A stretch of 64,000 bases of DNA from a bacterium (GTDB taxonomy: Bacteria; ARS69). Positions 43,778 to 53,238 of this stretch are shown here, one piece after another. Location: NCBI GenBank assembly GCA_025774805.1, contig JALGZR010000012.1, positions 1 to 64,000 on the forward strand. The letters run 5' to 3'. The translations under genes were made by a program, and so were the position numbers. The notes under the pieces were generated by a model. That model searched no databases and was not told the DNA's origin. It worked only from the letters and a program-made list of their open reading frames with translations. How positions within the stretch are numbered: the stretch's first letter is position 1; every line of letters begins with the position of its first letter.

Positions 43778-46522
43778 ATGCGGCCGGTGAAGGCCCGTCT
43801 CATCGCCCTGGCTGCGTCCCTCCTCGTCTCGATCTCCACTGCCCTCCCGATCGCGGCCCAGGTCGGAGACGTCGTCGGTCACGTCCGCGGCGGAGAGTCG
43901 TTCGAACCCCTCTTCGGCGCGAACGTGCTCGTCACCTCGCTTCGTGACCCGTCCTATCGCGTCACCCGTCTCGCCGATCGGAGCGGCCGATTTCGGATCG
44001 AGAACCTGCCGGAGGGCCGCTACGAGATTCGTGCCTCCTATGTCGGGTACACCACGTTCGTGATCGATGCGGTGGAGGTCACCAAAGGGATCACGGTCAA
44101 CGTGGATCTGTGGCTCGAGGTGGAGCCGCTCGTCGTGAGCGCCGTCGTGATCAGCGCCTCGCGCCGGGAGGAGAAGGTGCTCGACGCCCCCGCGGCCATC
44201 CACGTCCTCGACGGAGAGCGGGTCCGCGCCCGACCGGTCCTGACCCCGGCCGATCATCTTCAAGCGGTTCCATCCGTCGACGTCGTCCGCACCGGCCTCA
44301 CCCAATCCAACGTGGTGCTGCGGGGCTTCAACAACGTCTTCTCCGGGACCACGCTCCTGCTGGTCGACAATCGGATCGCGCGCGTGCCCTCCCTCCGCTA
44401 CAACGCCTGGAACCTGTTGCCGACCACGAACGAGGATCTCGAGCGCCTCGAGATGGTTTCCGGACCCGGCTCCGCCCTCTACGGACCGAACTGTGCCAAC
44501 GGCGTGGTCCACGCGATCACGCGCCCTCCGATCGACTCGGAGGGAACGACCCTGTCCATCGCGGGAGGCGATCGGAGCACCGCGTTGGCGTCCGTTCGCC
44601 ACGCCGGGAAGCACACCGAGAGAGTCGGGTGGAAGGTCACGGCCCACTGGCTCACGGGTGAGGACTTTTCCCATGTGGATCCGGTGGAGAAGGGCCTCCG
44701 CGAGGGTGAGATCGCGGACGGCGCCGATCCGGACACCCTCAAGATCGGTGCCCGCGACGAGGACGTCGAGAAGATCGGCTTCGAAGGTCGCCTCGACGCT
44801 CGCGTGAGTCACAAAGTCTGGGTCGTCCTGAACGGAGGCTTCAGTCGCCTGGACAGCATCGAGCTCACGGGCCTCGGCGCCGCTCAGGTGAAGAACTGGA
44901 GCACCGCCTACGGCCAGGCCCGTCTGAACTGGCGCGACCTGTTTCTGCAGACATACGTGAACCGCTCCGACGCCGGAGACACCTACAACCTCCGGACCGG
45001 TCTCGATTTCGTCGATCGATCCACTCTGGTCGTGGGTCAGGCGCAGCACCAGTGGAGTCCGAGTCCCCGGCGGGCTCTCGTCTACGGCGTCGATGCGCTT
45101 CTCACCCGTCCGGAGACGGACGCGACGATCAACGGCCGCAACGAGGAAGACGACGACATCAACGAGATCGGGGCGTACGTGCAGGCGGAGACGTACCTGA
45201 CCGACCGGTGGTCGGTGGTCGCCGCGGCCCGGATCGACGATCACAACCGTCTCGACGACCCGGTCTTCTCGCCACGCGCCGCTGTCGTGTTCGGCCCGAC
45301 GTCCGACCACAAGCTCCGGGCGACGTACAACCGCGCCTACTCGACGCCGACGTCGAACAACCTCTTCCTCGATCTCGTGACGGAGCGGGACCTGGGAGAT
45401 CTCGGGGCGGCGATGGGGATGGAGGGCTACGACCTGTGGGCCAAGGGCGTCCCGGAGGGGGGCTTTCACTTCCGACGCGACGGGGACGGTGGTCTGGACG
45501 GGCTCTACATGCAGGTGCCGCTGGCGCTGGGGGGCGCCGAGAGCACCCAGGTCGGCGCGACGGCCCTCGGGCCGCACGACCACGTTCCGGCGTCCGCCCA
45601 CCTCGTGTGGCAGGGAGCCGTCAAGCTCCTTCTCGAGCAGAGCCAGGGCCGAATCGACCTGACGCACACTCTCTCCCCGGGGAATCTCCCGGGTGAGGGG
45701 ATCGGCACGGTCCTGCGTGCGCTCAACCCGTCCACGGGGACGTTCGACCCGGTCTCTCCCGATGCCGTTCGCGATGTCGGGGAGATGGATCCCACGATCA
45801 CGAACACGTTCGAGATCGGTTACAAAGGCGCGTTCGGCAAGAGCTTCTCGGCCACGATCGACGTGCACTACGACCGGATCAATGATTTCATCGGGCCCCT
45901 GAGGGTCGAGACGCCGAACGTCTTCTTCGATCCGACCGATCCGGAGCTCGCCGGCTACCTGGCCACGGCCGGAGTCCCCGCCGACTCGATCCCGATCGTG
46001 ATCGATGCGCTGGCCCGGATCCCGGTCGGCACCGTGACTCCGGACGGGAACGACGATCCCGCCGATCCGATCCTGACGTATCGCAACTTCGGGAGCATCG
46101 ACCTGACAGGGATCGACGTCGGGTGCGCTTGGGCGGTCGACCCGCGCTGGACGATCGAGGCGAGCTACTCGTTCACCAGTCGTGACGTCTTCCGAGACGT
46201 GGAAGGTGGGCTCGACGTTTCTCTCAACGCCCCGCGGCACAAAGCCGGGGGCACGCTCCGGTACGTGGACGCGGACCACGGTCTCGACGCCGGGGCTCGA
46301 CTGCGCTTCGTGGACGGATTCCCCGTCGAGTCGGGTGTCTTCGTCGGGGAGATCGGTTACTACGTCCTTCTCGACCTCGACGCCTCCTGGCGTGTTCCCG
46401 CGTCCCCGTCCACGGTGCTCTCGGTGAGAGTGCTGAATGTCCTGGACGACGAGCACCGCGAGTTCGTGGGGGCACCCGAACTCGGCAGAGTGGGTATCTT
46501 GAGACTGAGCCATTCGTTCTAG
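43778..46522 (+). CDS. TonB-dependent receptor with carboxypeptidase-like N-domain
   Basis: The product is 914 residues. ATG 43778 follows AGGAGGG; signal peptide 1-27 (ALPIAAQ). Residues about 29-110 are a CarboxypepD_reg-like fold (GHVRGGESFEPLFGANVLV; GRFRIENLPEGRYEIRASYVGY), typical of SusC/RagA-type receptors. The plug, about 125-240, has RREEKVLDAPAAIHVLDGERV and LVDNRIARVPS and MVSGPGSALYGPNCANGVV. The rest is a 22-strand barrel ending in a hydrophobic residue and F (LRLSHSF). No SusD partner is adjacent, so the substrate is open. A TACGAT box at 43739-43744 may be its -10 element. Confidence 0.92.
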   Translation: MRPVKARLIALAASLLVSISTALPIAAQVGDVVGHVRGGESFEPLFGANVLVTSLRDPSYRVTRLADRSGRFRIENLPEGRYEIRASYVGYTTFVIDAVEVTKGITVNVDLWLEVEPLVVSAVVISASRREEKVLDAPAAIHVLDGERVRARPVLTPADHLQAVPSVDVVRTGLTQSNVVLRGFNNVFSGTTLLLVDNRIARVPSLRYNAWNLLPTTNEDLERLEMVSGPGSALYGPNCANGVVHAITRPPIDSEGTTLSIAGGDRSTALASVRHAGKHTERVGWKVTAHWLTGEDFSHVDPVEKGLREGEIADGADPDTLKIGARDEDVEKIGFEGRLDARVSHKVWVVLNGGFSRLDSIELTGLGAAQVKNWSTAYGQARLNWRDLFLQTYVNRSDAGDTYNLRTGLDFVDRSTLVVGQAQHQWSPSPRRALVYGVDALLTRPETDATINGRNEEDDDINEIGAYVQAETYLTDRWSVVAAARIDDHNRLDDPVFSPRAAVVFGPTSDHKLRATYNRAYSTPTSNNLFLDLVTERDLGDLGAAMGMEGYDLWAKGVPEGGFHFRRDGDGGLDGLYMQVPLALGGAESTQVGATALGPHDHVPASAHLVWQGAVKLLLEQSQGRIDLTHTLSPGNLPGEGIGTVLRALNPSTGTFDPVSPDAVRDVGEMDPTITNTFEIGYKGAFGKSFSATIDVHYDRINDFIGPLRVETPNVFFDPTDPELAGYLATAGVPADSIPIVIDALARIPVGTVTPDGNDDPADPILTYRNFGSIDLTGIDVGCAWAVDPRWTIEASYSFTSRDVFRDVEGGLDVSLNAPRHKAGGTLRYVDADHGLDAGARLRFVDGFPVESGVFVGEIGYYVLLDLDASWRVPASPSTVLSVRVLNVLDDEHREFVGAPELGRVGILRLSHSF

Positions 46523-46592
46523 AAGGACCCGAATCGCGACCGGGGCCGGCGATCGCGCCGATCGTCCGGCTGCCCCGGCCGGGAGGAGACCT

Positions 46593-48401
46593 ATGCCCGC
46601 CCTCGACAAGACCGTCCTCATTCTGGGAGGCGCCGGCCTCGTCGGAATCCAGTGCGCGAAGAAGATCTCGCGCACCCTTCGTCCGAAACGCGTCGTGATC
46701 GCCTCCCTCTTCCGCAAGGAGACGCGCGAGGCCGTGACCGTTCTGCGCCGGGAGTTCCCGTACGTCGACTACGCCGGTTACTTCGGGAACTTGTTCGTCC
46801 GCGGAGAGCCGACTCCGATCGAGAGGCGAGTCCCCGAGCCGTCGCCGCGCGAGTTCCTCGAAAGGCCGGAGAACCGGCACGCCGTCTTCGAGGACATATT
46901 CCAGGACTTCGAGACGGCGTACCGCGAATCGTTTCTCGTGCGCCTGCTTCTGCGCGAGGAGCCCGACGCCGTCGTGGACACCGTCAACACCGCCACCGGC
47001 ATCAGCTACCAGGACATCTTCTCGAGCTCCTTCGTCGTGTCCCGGGGTCTCGAGGAGACGAGGTCCCGGAAGGAGGCGATCTCGGAGGGGTTCGCCGTCG
47101 ATCTGGAGAAGCACCTCGTCTCCGCGGCGGTGCCCCAGCTCATCTCCCACGTGCGCCTTCTCCACCGGGCGTTGACCGAGATCGGGTGCCGTATCTACCT
47201 GAAGGTCGGAACGACCGGAACGGGCGGAATGGGACTCAATGTTCCCTACACCCACGGCGAGGACAAGCCGAGTCGCACCCTCATGGCGAAGACCGCGACC
47301 GCGTTCGCCCACTCCGGTCTCCTCTTCCTCATGGCGCGCACGCCGGAATGTCCGATCATCAAGGAGATCAAGCCGGCGGCGATGATCGGGTACCGCGAGA
47401 TCGGTTTCACGCCGGTCCGCGGCGTGCAGTACCGACCGATGAAGGGGACGGGGAAGGGCGGCGAGAGGGTGAAGCTCGTTCCCGGGGAGCCCTACGCGCT
47501 CTTCGAGTGTCGTGAGCAGAAGCTCACGGATAGCCTCGACAACGAGCCGACGTTCGACGGGTTCGAGCCCCGGCGCGGTGAGGACGGAAAGCCGGCGAAG
47601 CTCGTACTCCCCTGCGTCAACACGGGGGAGAACGGCATCTTCACGAAGGGCGAGTTCGAGGCGATCACCTCCCTCGCCCAGATGGAGTTCGTGACCCCCG
47701 AGGAGATCGCCGATCTCGTGACGTTGGAGCTCCAGGGCAGCAATACCGGCCGCGACGTCATCTCCGCCATCGACTCCTCGATCCTCAGCCCGTCCTACAA
47801 GGGCGGTCTCATCCGGGGTATCGCGATCGAGGAGCTCGAGAAGCTGGAGCGGGAGAAGGGCGTCCCCTCCGTCGCCATCGGACAGCTCGGCCCGCCCCAG
47901 CTCGCCAAGTACCTGTATGAGGCACACTTTCTCCGGGAGCTCTACGGCTCGGTCGAGGGAGTGCTCACCGACGAGAACGGGACCGCGAGGAAGGCGGCCG
48001 AGATCTCCGAGGCGATGCACGAGCGGGTGACGAAGAGCCCGATCCGTCACACCATCACCTCCATCGGAATCCCGATTCTGCTTCCCGACGGGAAGACGAT
48101 CCTGCGCGGCCCGGTCATCAAGATCCCGCCCTACAACAAGAAGGCCCACGTGGTCGAGCTCTCGGCACGTCGGATCGACGCGTTCGCGAAGAAGGGGTGG
48201 GTGGATCTCCGTCCCGTGCACATGGGCTGGTGGCTCGACAAGTTCCGAAAGATGCACAAGACCGTGTTCCGGCACGGCGCGAAGTGGAGCTCGGAGCGCC
48301 TCGACTTCCGTTCCTACCTCGCCGAGGAGATCCGGATCGGCGAGGTCGTGGCCTGGATCTTCAACAACGAGATCGAGCCCAAGGGGCACCGCATCAAGTG
48401 A
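46593..48401 (+). CDS. Rossmann-fold NAD(P)-binding protein (saccharopine-dehydrogenase-like), unknown reaction
   Basis: The product is 602 residues. ATG 46593 follows GGGAGGAG. The N-terminus TVLILGGAGLVGIQCAKKI has the dinucleotide loop GGAGLVG at 12-18. The rest is not a typical short-chain dehydrogenase. It contains long conserved-looking blocks such as KVGTTGTGGMGLNVPYTHGED and LMARTPECPIIKEIKPAAMIGYR. I recognise only the fold. Its TGA overlaps the GTG of the 1599-residue fusion (GTGA), so it is the first gene of a coupled operon for acyl activation. A role in reducing or isomerising an acyl or lipid intermediate is inferred from context only. Confidence 0.7.
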   Translation: MPALDKTVLILGGAGLVGIQCAKKISRTLRPKRVVIASLFRKETREAVTVLRREFPYVDYAGYFGNLFVRGEPTPIERRVPEPSPREFLERPENRHAVFEDIFQDFETAYRESFLVRLLLREEPDAVVDTVNTATGISYQDIFSSSFVVSRGLEETRSRKEAISEGFAVDLEKHLVSAAVPQLISHVRLLHRALTEIGCRIYLKVGTTGTGGMGLNVPYTHGEDKPSRTLMAKTATAFAHSGLLFLMARTPECPIIKEIKPAAMIGYREIGFTPVRGVQYRPMKGTGKGGERVKLVPGEPYALFECREQKLTDSLDNEPTFDGFEPRRGEDGKPAKLVLPCVNTGENGIFTKGEFEAITSLAQMEFVTPEEIADLVTLELQGSNTGRDVISAIDSSILSPSYKGGLIRGIAIEELEKLEREKGVPSVAIGQLGPPQLAKYLYEAHFLRELYGSVEGVLTDENGTARKAAEISEAMHERVTKSPIRHTITSIGIPILLPDGKTILRGPVIKIPPYNKKAHVVELSARRIDAFAKKGWVDLRPVHMGWWLDKFRKMHKTVFRHGAKWSSERLDFRSYLAEEIRIGEVVAWIFNNEIEPKGHRIK

Positions 48402-51400
48402 CGTCGACATCGGCCGTGAGCCCCGAGCTGTTGTCCCGAGTCCAGGACGCGTTCGCCGCCCTCGAGAGCGGGTCGCCCGCCGATCCGGCCACCGCGACGG
48501 TGACCCTGGTCCGAGCGACCCGCGAGGCGGTGAGGGCCCTGGAGCGGATGACCGCGTCGCTCACGGAGGAGACCGATTCGGACCGAGGCGACGTCCGCGC
48601 CCATCGTTCCCTGGTGCACCGGATTCTCGACGACGCCGGCCACCGGTCGGTCAGCACGGCCTTCGCAGAATCCCCGTTCGCGAAGGAGTGGACGGATCTG
48701 CTTCTCGAGGCGGTGCTCGCCTCCGACTACACGGTCGGGGACCTTTTCTTTTCGCGGGCCCGCGCCCTCGGAGATCGCACGCTGTTCCTGCTGCCCCCCG
48801 GTCGGAAGGAGGGTCGGGTCTCCTGGGTGGAGGCGGAGCGGCGGGTCGTTCGCATCGGGCGGGCGCTCCTCGCCGCCCGCGACCGGGGAGAGGTCGGACC
48901 CGAGGCCGGACCGGTCGCGATCCTCGGACCGAACTCGCCCGAGCTCGCGCTGTTCGATCTCGCCTGTCTCGTGGTCGGGATCCCGAACGTCCCGGTGCCG
49001 GCGAACTCGCCGCCCGACCAGATCGAGTTCATTCTCGTTCACGCGAAGGCCACCGCGCTGTTCCTCGGGGACGATGCGGCCGCCCGGGCGGCGGCGGGAG
49101 CGATCGCCGCCCGCGGGGACGCGCTGCGGGTCCACTGGATCGACGGGCGTCGCCCGGAGGCGCTTCCGGTCCGTTCGCTGGAGGAGTTCCTCGCGAAGGG
49201 AGACACCGTTCCCGAGGAGCGGGTGAGGGAGGAGGCCTTCCGAGTCCGCTCCGCCGATCTCGCGACGACGATGTACACGTCGGGAACGACCGGCGTCCCC
49301 CGGGGGATCCCGTTCACCCAGGGGAACCTCGTCACGAAGCGATTCGCGCGCGCCGCGGCCTGGCCCGATCTCGGAACGGGCGACGTCTTTCTCTGTTACC
49401 TGCCGCTCTACCACACGTTCGGTCGCTGGCTGGAGATGCTTGGCTGCGTCTTCTGGGGGGCGGTGTACGCGTTCCTCGAGGACGTCTCGCTCGAGTCCCT
49501 TCTCTACTCCTTCCAGCGCGTACGTCCGACCGCGTTCATCAGCGTCCCGAAGAAGTGGATTCAGATCGCGGAGTCGGTCGGGCCGGGCGGCGAGGACGCT
49601 CTTGACGACGCCGCGTCCCCCGACGAGCGGGAGATCAGCCGAGAGCTCGTTCGCGTCACGGGAGGGCGGCTGCGGCGAGGTCTCTCCGCGGCGGGCTACC
49701 TCCCTCCCTGGATCTTCCGTCGCTTCCACGGCGCGGACATCGAGCTGCACTCCGGGTTCGGCATGACCGAGGCCACGGGGGGCATCACGATGACGCCGGA
49801 AGGGGACTACCGGGACGAATCGATCGGCGTGGCGCTTCCCGGTATCGAGCTGAAGGTCGCCGAGGACGGCGAGCTCTTCATCCGGGGTCCCTACGTCACC
49901 CCCGAGTCGGAGGACGAGCCCCCGCGGGTGGAGGGGTGGCTCGCGACCGGCGACATCGTTCGATCGGACGCGGAGGGGCACTACCGGATCGTCGATCGGA
50001 AGAAAGAGATCTTCAAGAACATCCAGGGAGAGACGATCTCCCCGCGACGGATCGAGAGCCTGTTCGCCGATTTCGAGATCGTCGAACGGGTCGTCGTCAT
50101 CGGAGACGATCGACCCTACTGCACGGCGCTGATCGTGCCGACCGCCGAGCTGCGGAGCGAGTTCGCGGCCGATGCGAACGCTTTCACGATCGACACGCCG
50201 GATCTCCGCGAGCGGTTCGCTCCCGTCGTGTCCAGCGTGAACGGCTTCCTGGCCCCGTACGAGCGCGTGCTCGACTTCGCCGTGCTCGCGCGGGACCTCG
50301 ATCCGGATCGCGGCGAGCTCACCGCAAAGGGCACCCCGCGCCGCAACGTGTTGGTCGACCGGTTCCGCGACGCGATCGAGCCTCTCTACTCGCGGGAGGC
50401 GGTGCAGCGAACGATCGGCGAGGTCACCGTGCGCGTCCCCCACTGGTTCTTGAGACAGACCGGCATCCCGCCGACCGAGCTGCGGGCGACCCCGGAGGGG
50501 CTCGAGGCCGGCTCCTCCGCGCGGCTGTCGATCCGCCCCGGGACGGGCGAGGGGTGCGTGATCGTGGGGGACCTGGAATACGATCCGGGCGGCGGCGAGG
50601 TGCGGCTGGGCGAGATCGTAGGACGCGCCGAGCTCTGGTTGGGGAACGACATGGTGCGACGCTTCGCGGGACCGGGCATCGACCACTGGTGGCGCCGCGG
50701 CCCCCGCCTCGACGTACGCACTCGACTGGTGAGCCGGCTCGTCGCCGGGGCAGCTCCGCCCGAGGACCCGAGCCGGAGAACGGAGCTTCCCCCCCGCGAG
50801 CCCTCGGGCTCCCCCGTCGATCTCGCGAACCTCCACGCGTGGGTCCGGGGACTGTCCTCCCCCGATCCGGACGTTCGAAGGGAGACCGTGGAGGCTCTGC
50901 GAAAGGACCTCACGGGGGAGAACCCCGAGCGCGACTCCCTGGTCCGTCGCGTGCTCCGTTCCGGACTCTCCGACACCCCCATTCGCCCCCACTGCCTGCG
51001 CGCGATCATCCCCGGCCTGGCGCCGGAAGAGCTGGACCGGGCGATCGAAGAGGGAATCGCCGACCCGACGTTTCTATCGGAGGATGAGATCCGGATCGCG
51101 GCCGAGTCTCCCCTGCGCGGGGATCAGCTCGACTACCTGATGCACCGGATCCGGGACTCCGCTCCCGCCGACGAGGAGAAGCGGTGGCCCGAACGGATGC
51201 CGGGGCTGCTCCGCCGGCTGCGTTTCCTCGTGGAGCTGGCGATTCGACATCGCGCGAATCTCCTACGGGTTCGCTCTCTCCTCGCGGATCTGATCGCCCG
51301 ATCCCGCGACCCCGGTCGGACCGAGGAGCTGGAGACGCTGTTCTCCCGACTCGAGTGCGGATTCCTGGAGAGACTGCCCGAGACCCAGGTCGCTCCCGGG

Positions 51401-53197
51401 GTGCCGTGGAGGGGGGCGGTGTTCTTCCGGGGCGAGGTGGAGGAGAACCACCAGGATCGCATCCTCGACGCGATCTCCCGCACGAAGCTCCTGGCGGAGG
51501 CGCTCGCCCTGCTCGGTGCGACCCCGCCCCGGAGTCCCCTCCTCCTGTCTTCCCGATCGGTGCGCATCTCGCGGCTCGCTCCGAGCCGCGGTCGTACCGT
51601 CTACCTGCTCGCGTGGTCCCCCGCCGGCCTGGACCGCACCGCTCCCCGCTTCGAGTGCGTCCTGAAGGTGAACGAGAGCCTCGACTGGGAGAAGATCCGG
51701 GAGGAGCGGCGTCTTCTCGTACGCATGCGGACGGGGGGCACCGGGCGTCCGGTCGTGAAGGCCCAGGGCGGGGCCTACCCCGAGCAGGGTCTCTGGACCG
51801 AGGAGTACATTCCGGGGCCGACCCTCGATCGACTCGTGGAGGACCTCGTCCGGGAGGAGGACGAACGCACCACCGGCCGCCTACCCGAGCTCTGGCAGTT
51901 CCTGGTTTCGTCGTGCGCTTCCCTCGTGGTCGATGCCTGGAGGCGAACGGGGAGCACGCAGACGCTCGCGAACCCCTCGCCGCGCATGGTCGTGCTTCCT
52001 CCCCGCGACTGGCAGGTGGGGGGACGGCTCGTCTCCGTCGCGAACCGCAAGCGGTGCGAGCGTCTGATCGACGTGCTCGAGTCGGTTCGCCAGGGCATCA
52101 TCCGCCCGCTGCACGAGCGGTTCGGATCGGCGGGACTCGAGTCCGAACGGCGGCTTCTTCTCTCCGGCGCCCTCGAGGCGATCGGCGAGGAGGAGGGCCT
52201 CGCAATCCTCGAGAGGGAGGCCCCCCCCGACTCGGCGGCCTCCCGATTCGTCTCGTCCGTCCGCCGGCGCGGGTTCCTTCCGGTCCACATCCGAATCGCC
52301 GCGCGCCGTTACCGCCGGTGGTGCCACCTCAACGCGGACGCCACCCTGCAGGCCCAGGCCGCGACACTCGACCAGGTCGCCGCGGCCTACGGACTCGGCG
52401 AGCTCGACGTGGAACGGCCCGGCTCCCGACTGCAGTTCTACCGCCACACGGTGTTCCGGGGAACGGACGATCGTTTCATGCGGGCGTTCGACGCGATCAT
52501 CGCCGACACCCTCGCGCGCTCCGCGACGGGGGACCGCCCTCCCCGAGGCGCGGCGACCTCCGGCCCCCCCGGACGATGGCACCGAGAGCTCGCCGATCTC
52601 CGGGAGCGCTTCCCTCTGACCGATCGACAGGAGTTCTTCCTCGCCCAGACGCTCTACCCCCACGTCGATCCGGAGGGAAAGGCCATGCTCGTGCGCGAGC
52701 GGGCCGAGGGTGCAGGACACGGCACGGGAATGGAGGTCACGTATCAGGACGCGGAGGGTGAGGAGTTCCGCATTCACCCCCCGCGCAATCCGAACGAGGT
52801 CGGCGCCCTCTCCCGTGTGTTCCGCGCCGCCAATTTCCGCCGGGTCCCGTCCGCAGAACAGGACGAGCTGCTCGTGGTGACCCAGGCGCAGGGGCGGGTG
52901 ATCGGCGGACTCATCTTCCACCGCCCGAGCGCGACGTATGCTCACCTCGAGTGGCTCGTGGTGAGCCGGCACCGAAGGGGACGCGGCATCGGGGCCGTGC
53001 TGCTGAGGGAGTTCCTCGACCGCGTCAAGGCGCAGGGGGTCCTGGCCGTCTCCACCGGGTTCTTCCATCGGCAGTTCTTCGCGAGGTTCGATTTCGTGAT
53101 CGATCCTCGCTATGCGGGTCAAGTGCGGATCCTCGGCGGAGAGGAGACGGGAGATCCCACCGCGCCCGATTCAGGGGACGTGACGGAAATCCGATAG
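48398..53197 (+). CDS. Giant fusion: acyl-CoA synthetase, HEAT-like, kinase-like and GNAT domains
   Basis: The product is 1599 residues. Residues about 110-665 are an AMP-forming acyl-CoA synthetase of the long-chain type: YTSGTTGVPRG (293-303), GFGMTEATGG (453-462), WLATGDI (514-520) and RKKEIFKNIQGE (534-545). Residues about 805-985 are Leu/Arg-rich helical hairpins resembling HEAT repeats. Residues about 1055-1150 resemble a kinase or APH N-lobe (FECVLKVNESL with K1090, then TEEYIPGPTL as a hinge), but no HRD or DFG follows. Residues about 1455-1575 are a GNAT acetyltransferase with RHRRGRGIG (1524-1532). Start GTG 48398 overlaps the preceding stop. No fusion of this order is familiar to me. 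It may activate an acyl group and transfer it to a lysine or amine. Confidence 0.85.
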   Translation: MTSTSAVSPELLSRVQDAFAALESGSPADPATATVTLVRATREAVRALERMTASLTEETDSDRGDVRAHRSLVHRILDDAGHRSVSTAFAESPFAKEWTDLLLEAVLASDYTVGDLFFSRARALGDRTLFLLPPGRKEGRVSWVEAERRVVRIGRALLAARDRGEVGPEAGPVAILGPNSPELALFDLACLVVGIPNVPVPANSPPDQIEFILVHAKATALFLGDDAAARAAAGAIAARGDALRVHWIDGRRPEALPVRSLEEFLAKGDTVPEERVREEAFRVRSADLATTMYTSGTTGVPRGIPFTQGNLVTKRFARAAAWPDLGTGDVFLCYLPLYHTFGRWLEMLGCVFWGAVYAFLEDVSLESLLYSFQRVRPTAFISVPKKWIQIAESVGPGGEDALDDAASPDEREISRELVRVTGGRLRRGLSAAGYLPPWIFRRFHGADIELHSGFGMTEATGGITMTPEGDYRDESIGVALPGIELKVAEDGELFIRGPYVTPESEDEPPRVEGWLATGDIVRSDAEGHYRIVDRKKEIFKNIQGETISPRRIESLFADFEIVERVVVIGDDRPYCTALIVPTAELRSEFAADANAFTIDTPDLRERFAPVVSSVNGFLAPYERVLDFAVLARDLDPDRGELTAKGTPRRNVLVDRFRDAIEPLYSREAVQRTIGEVTVRVPHWFLRQTGIPPTELRATPEGLEAGSSARLSIRPGTGEGCVIVGDLEYDPGGGEVRLGEIVGRAELWLGNDMVRRFAGPGIDHWWRRGPRLDVRTRLVSRLVAGAAPPEDPSRRTELPPREPSGSPVDLANLHAWVRGLSSPDPDVRRETVEALRKDLTGENPERDSLVRRVLRSGLSDTPIRPHCLRAIIPGLAPEELDRAIEEGIADPTFLSEDEIRIAAESPLRGDQLDYLMHRIRDSAPADEEKRWPERMPGLLRRLRFLVELAIRHRANLLRVRSLLADLIARSRDPGRTEELETLFSRLECGFLERLPETQVAPGVPWRGAVFFRGEVEENHQDRILDAISRTKLLAEALALLGATPPRSPLLLSSRSVRISRLAPSRGRTVYLLAWSPAGLDRTAPRFECVLKVNESLDWEKIREERRLLVRMRTGGTGRPVVKAQGGAYPEQGLWTEEYIPGPTLDRLVEDLVREEDERTTGRLPELWQFLVSSCASLVVDAWRRTGSTQTLANPSPRMVVLPPRDWQVGGRLVSVANRKRCERLIDVLESVRQGIIRPLHERFGSAGLESERRLLLSGALEAIGEEEGLAILEREAPPDSAASRFVSSVRRRGFLPVHIRIAARRYRRWCHLNADATLQAQAATLDQVAAAYGLGELDVERPGSRLQFYRHTVFRGTDDRFMRAFDAIIADTLARSATGDRPPRGAATSGPPGRWHRELADLRERFPLTDRQEFFLAQTLYPHVDPEGKAMLVRERAEGAGHGTGMEVTYQDAEGEEFRIHPPRNPNEVGALSRVFRAANFRRVPSAEQDELLVVTQAQGRVIGGLIFHRPSATYAHLEWLVVSRHRRGRGIGAVLLREFLDRVKAQGVLAVSTGFFHRQFFARFDFVIDPRYAGQVRILGGEETGDPTAPDSGDVTEIR

Positions 53198-53238
53198 CAG
53201 GATGTCGGCGCGAGGCCGCGCTCGCCCCGGGGGTGGCA

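Noticed and set aside
43670-46717. 1015-codon open frame opposite the TonB receptor gene
   Set aside because: Antisense shadow of a clear outer-membrane receptor; composition is low-complexity Arg/Val/Asp.
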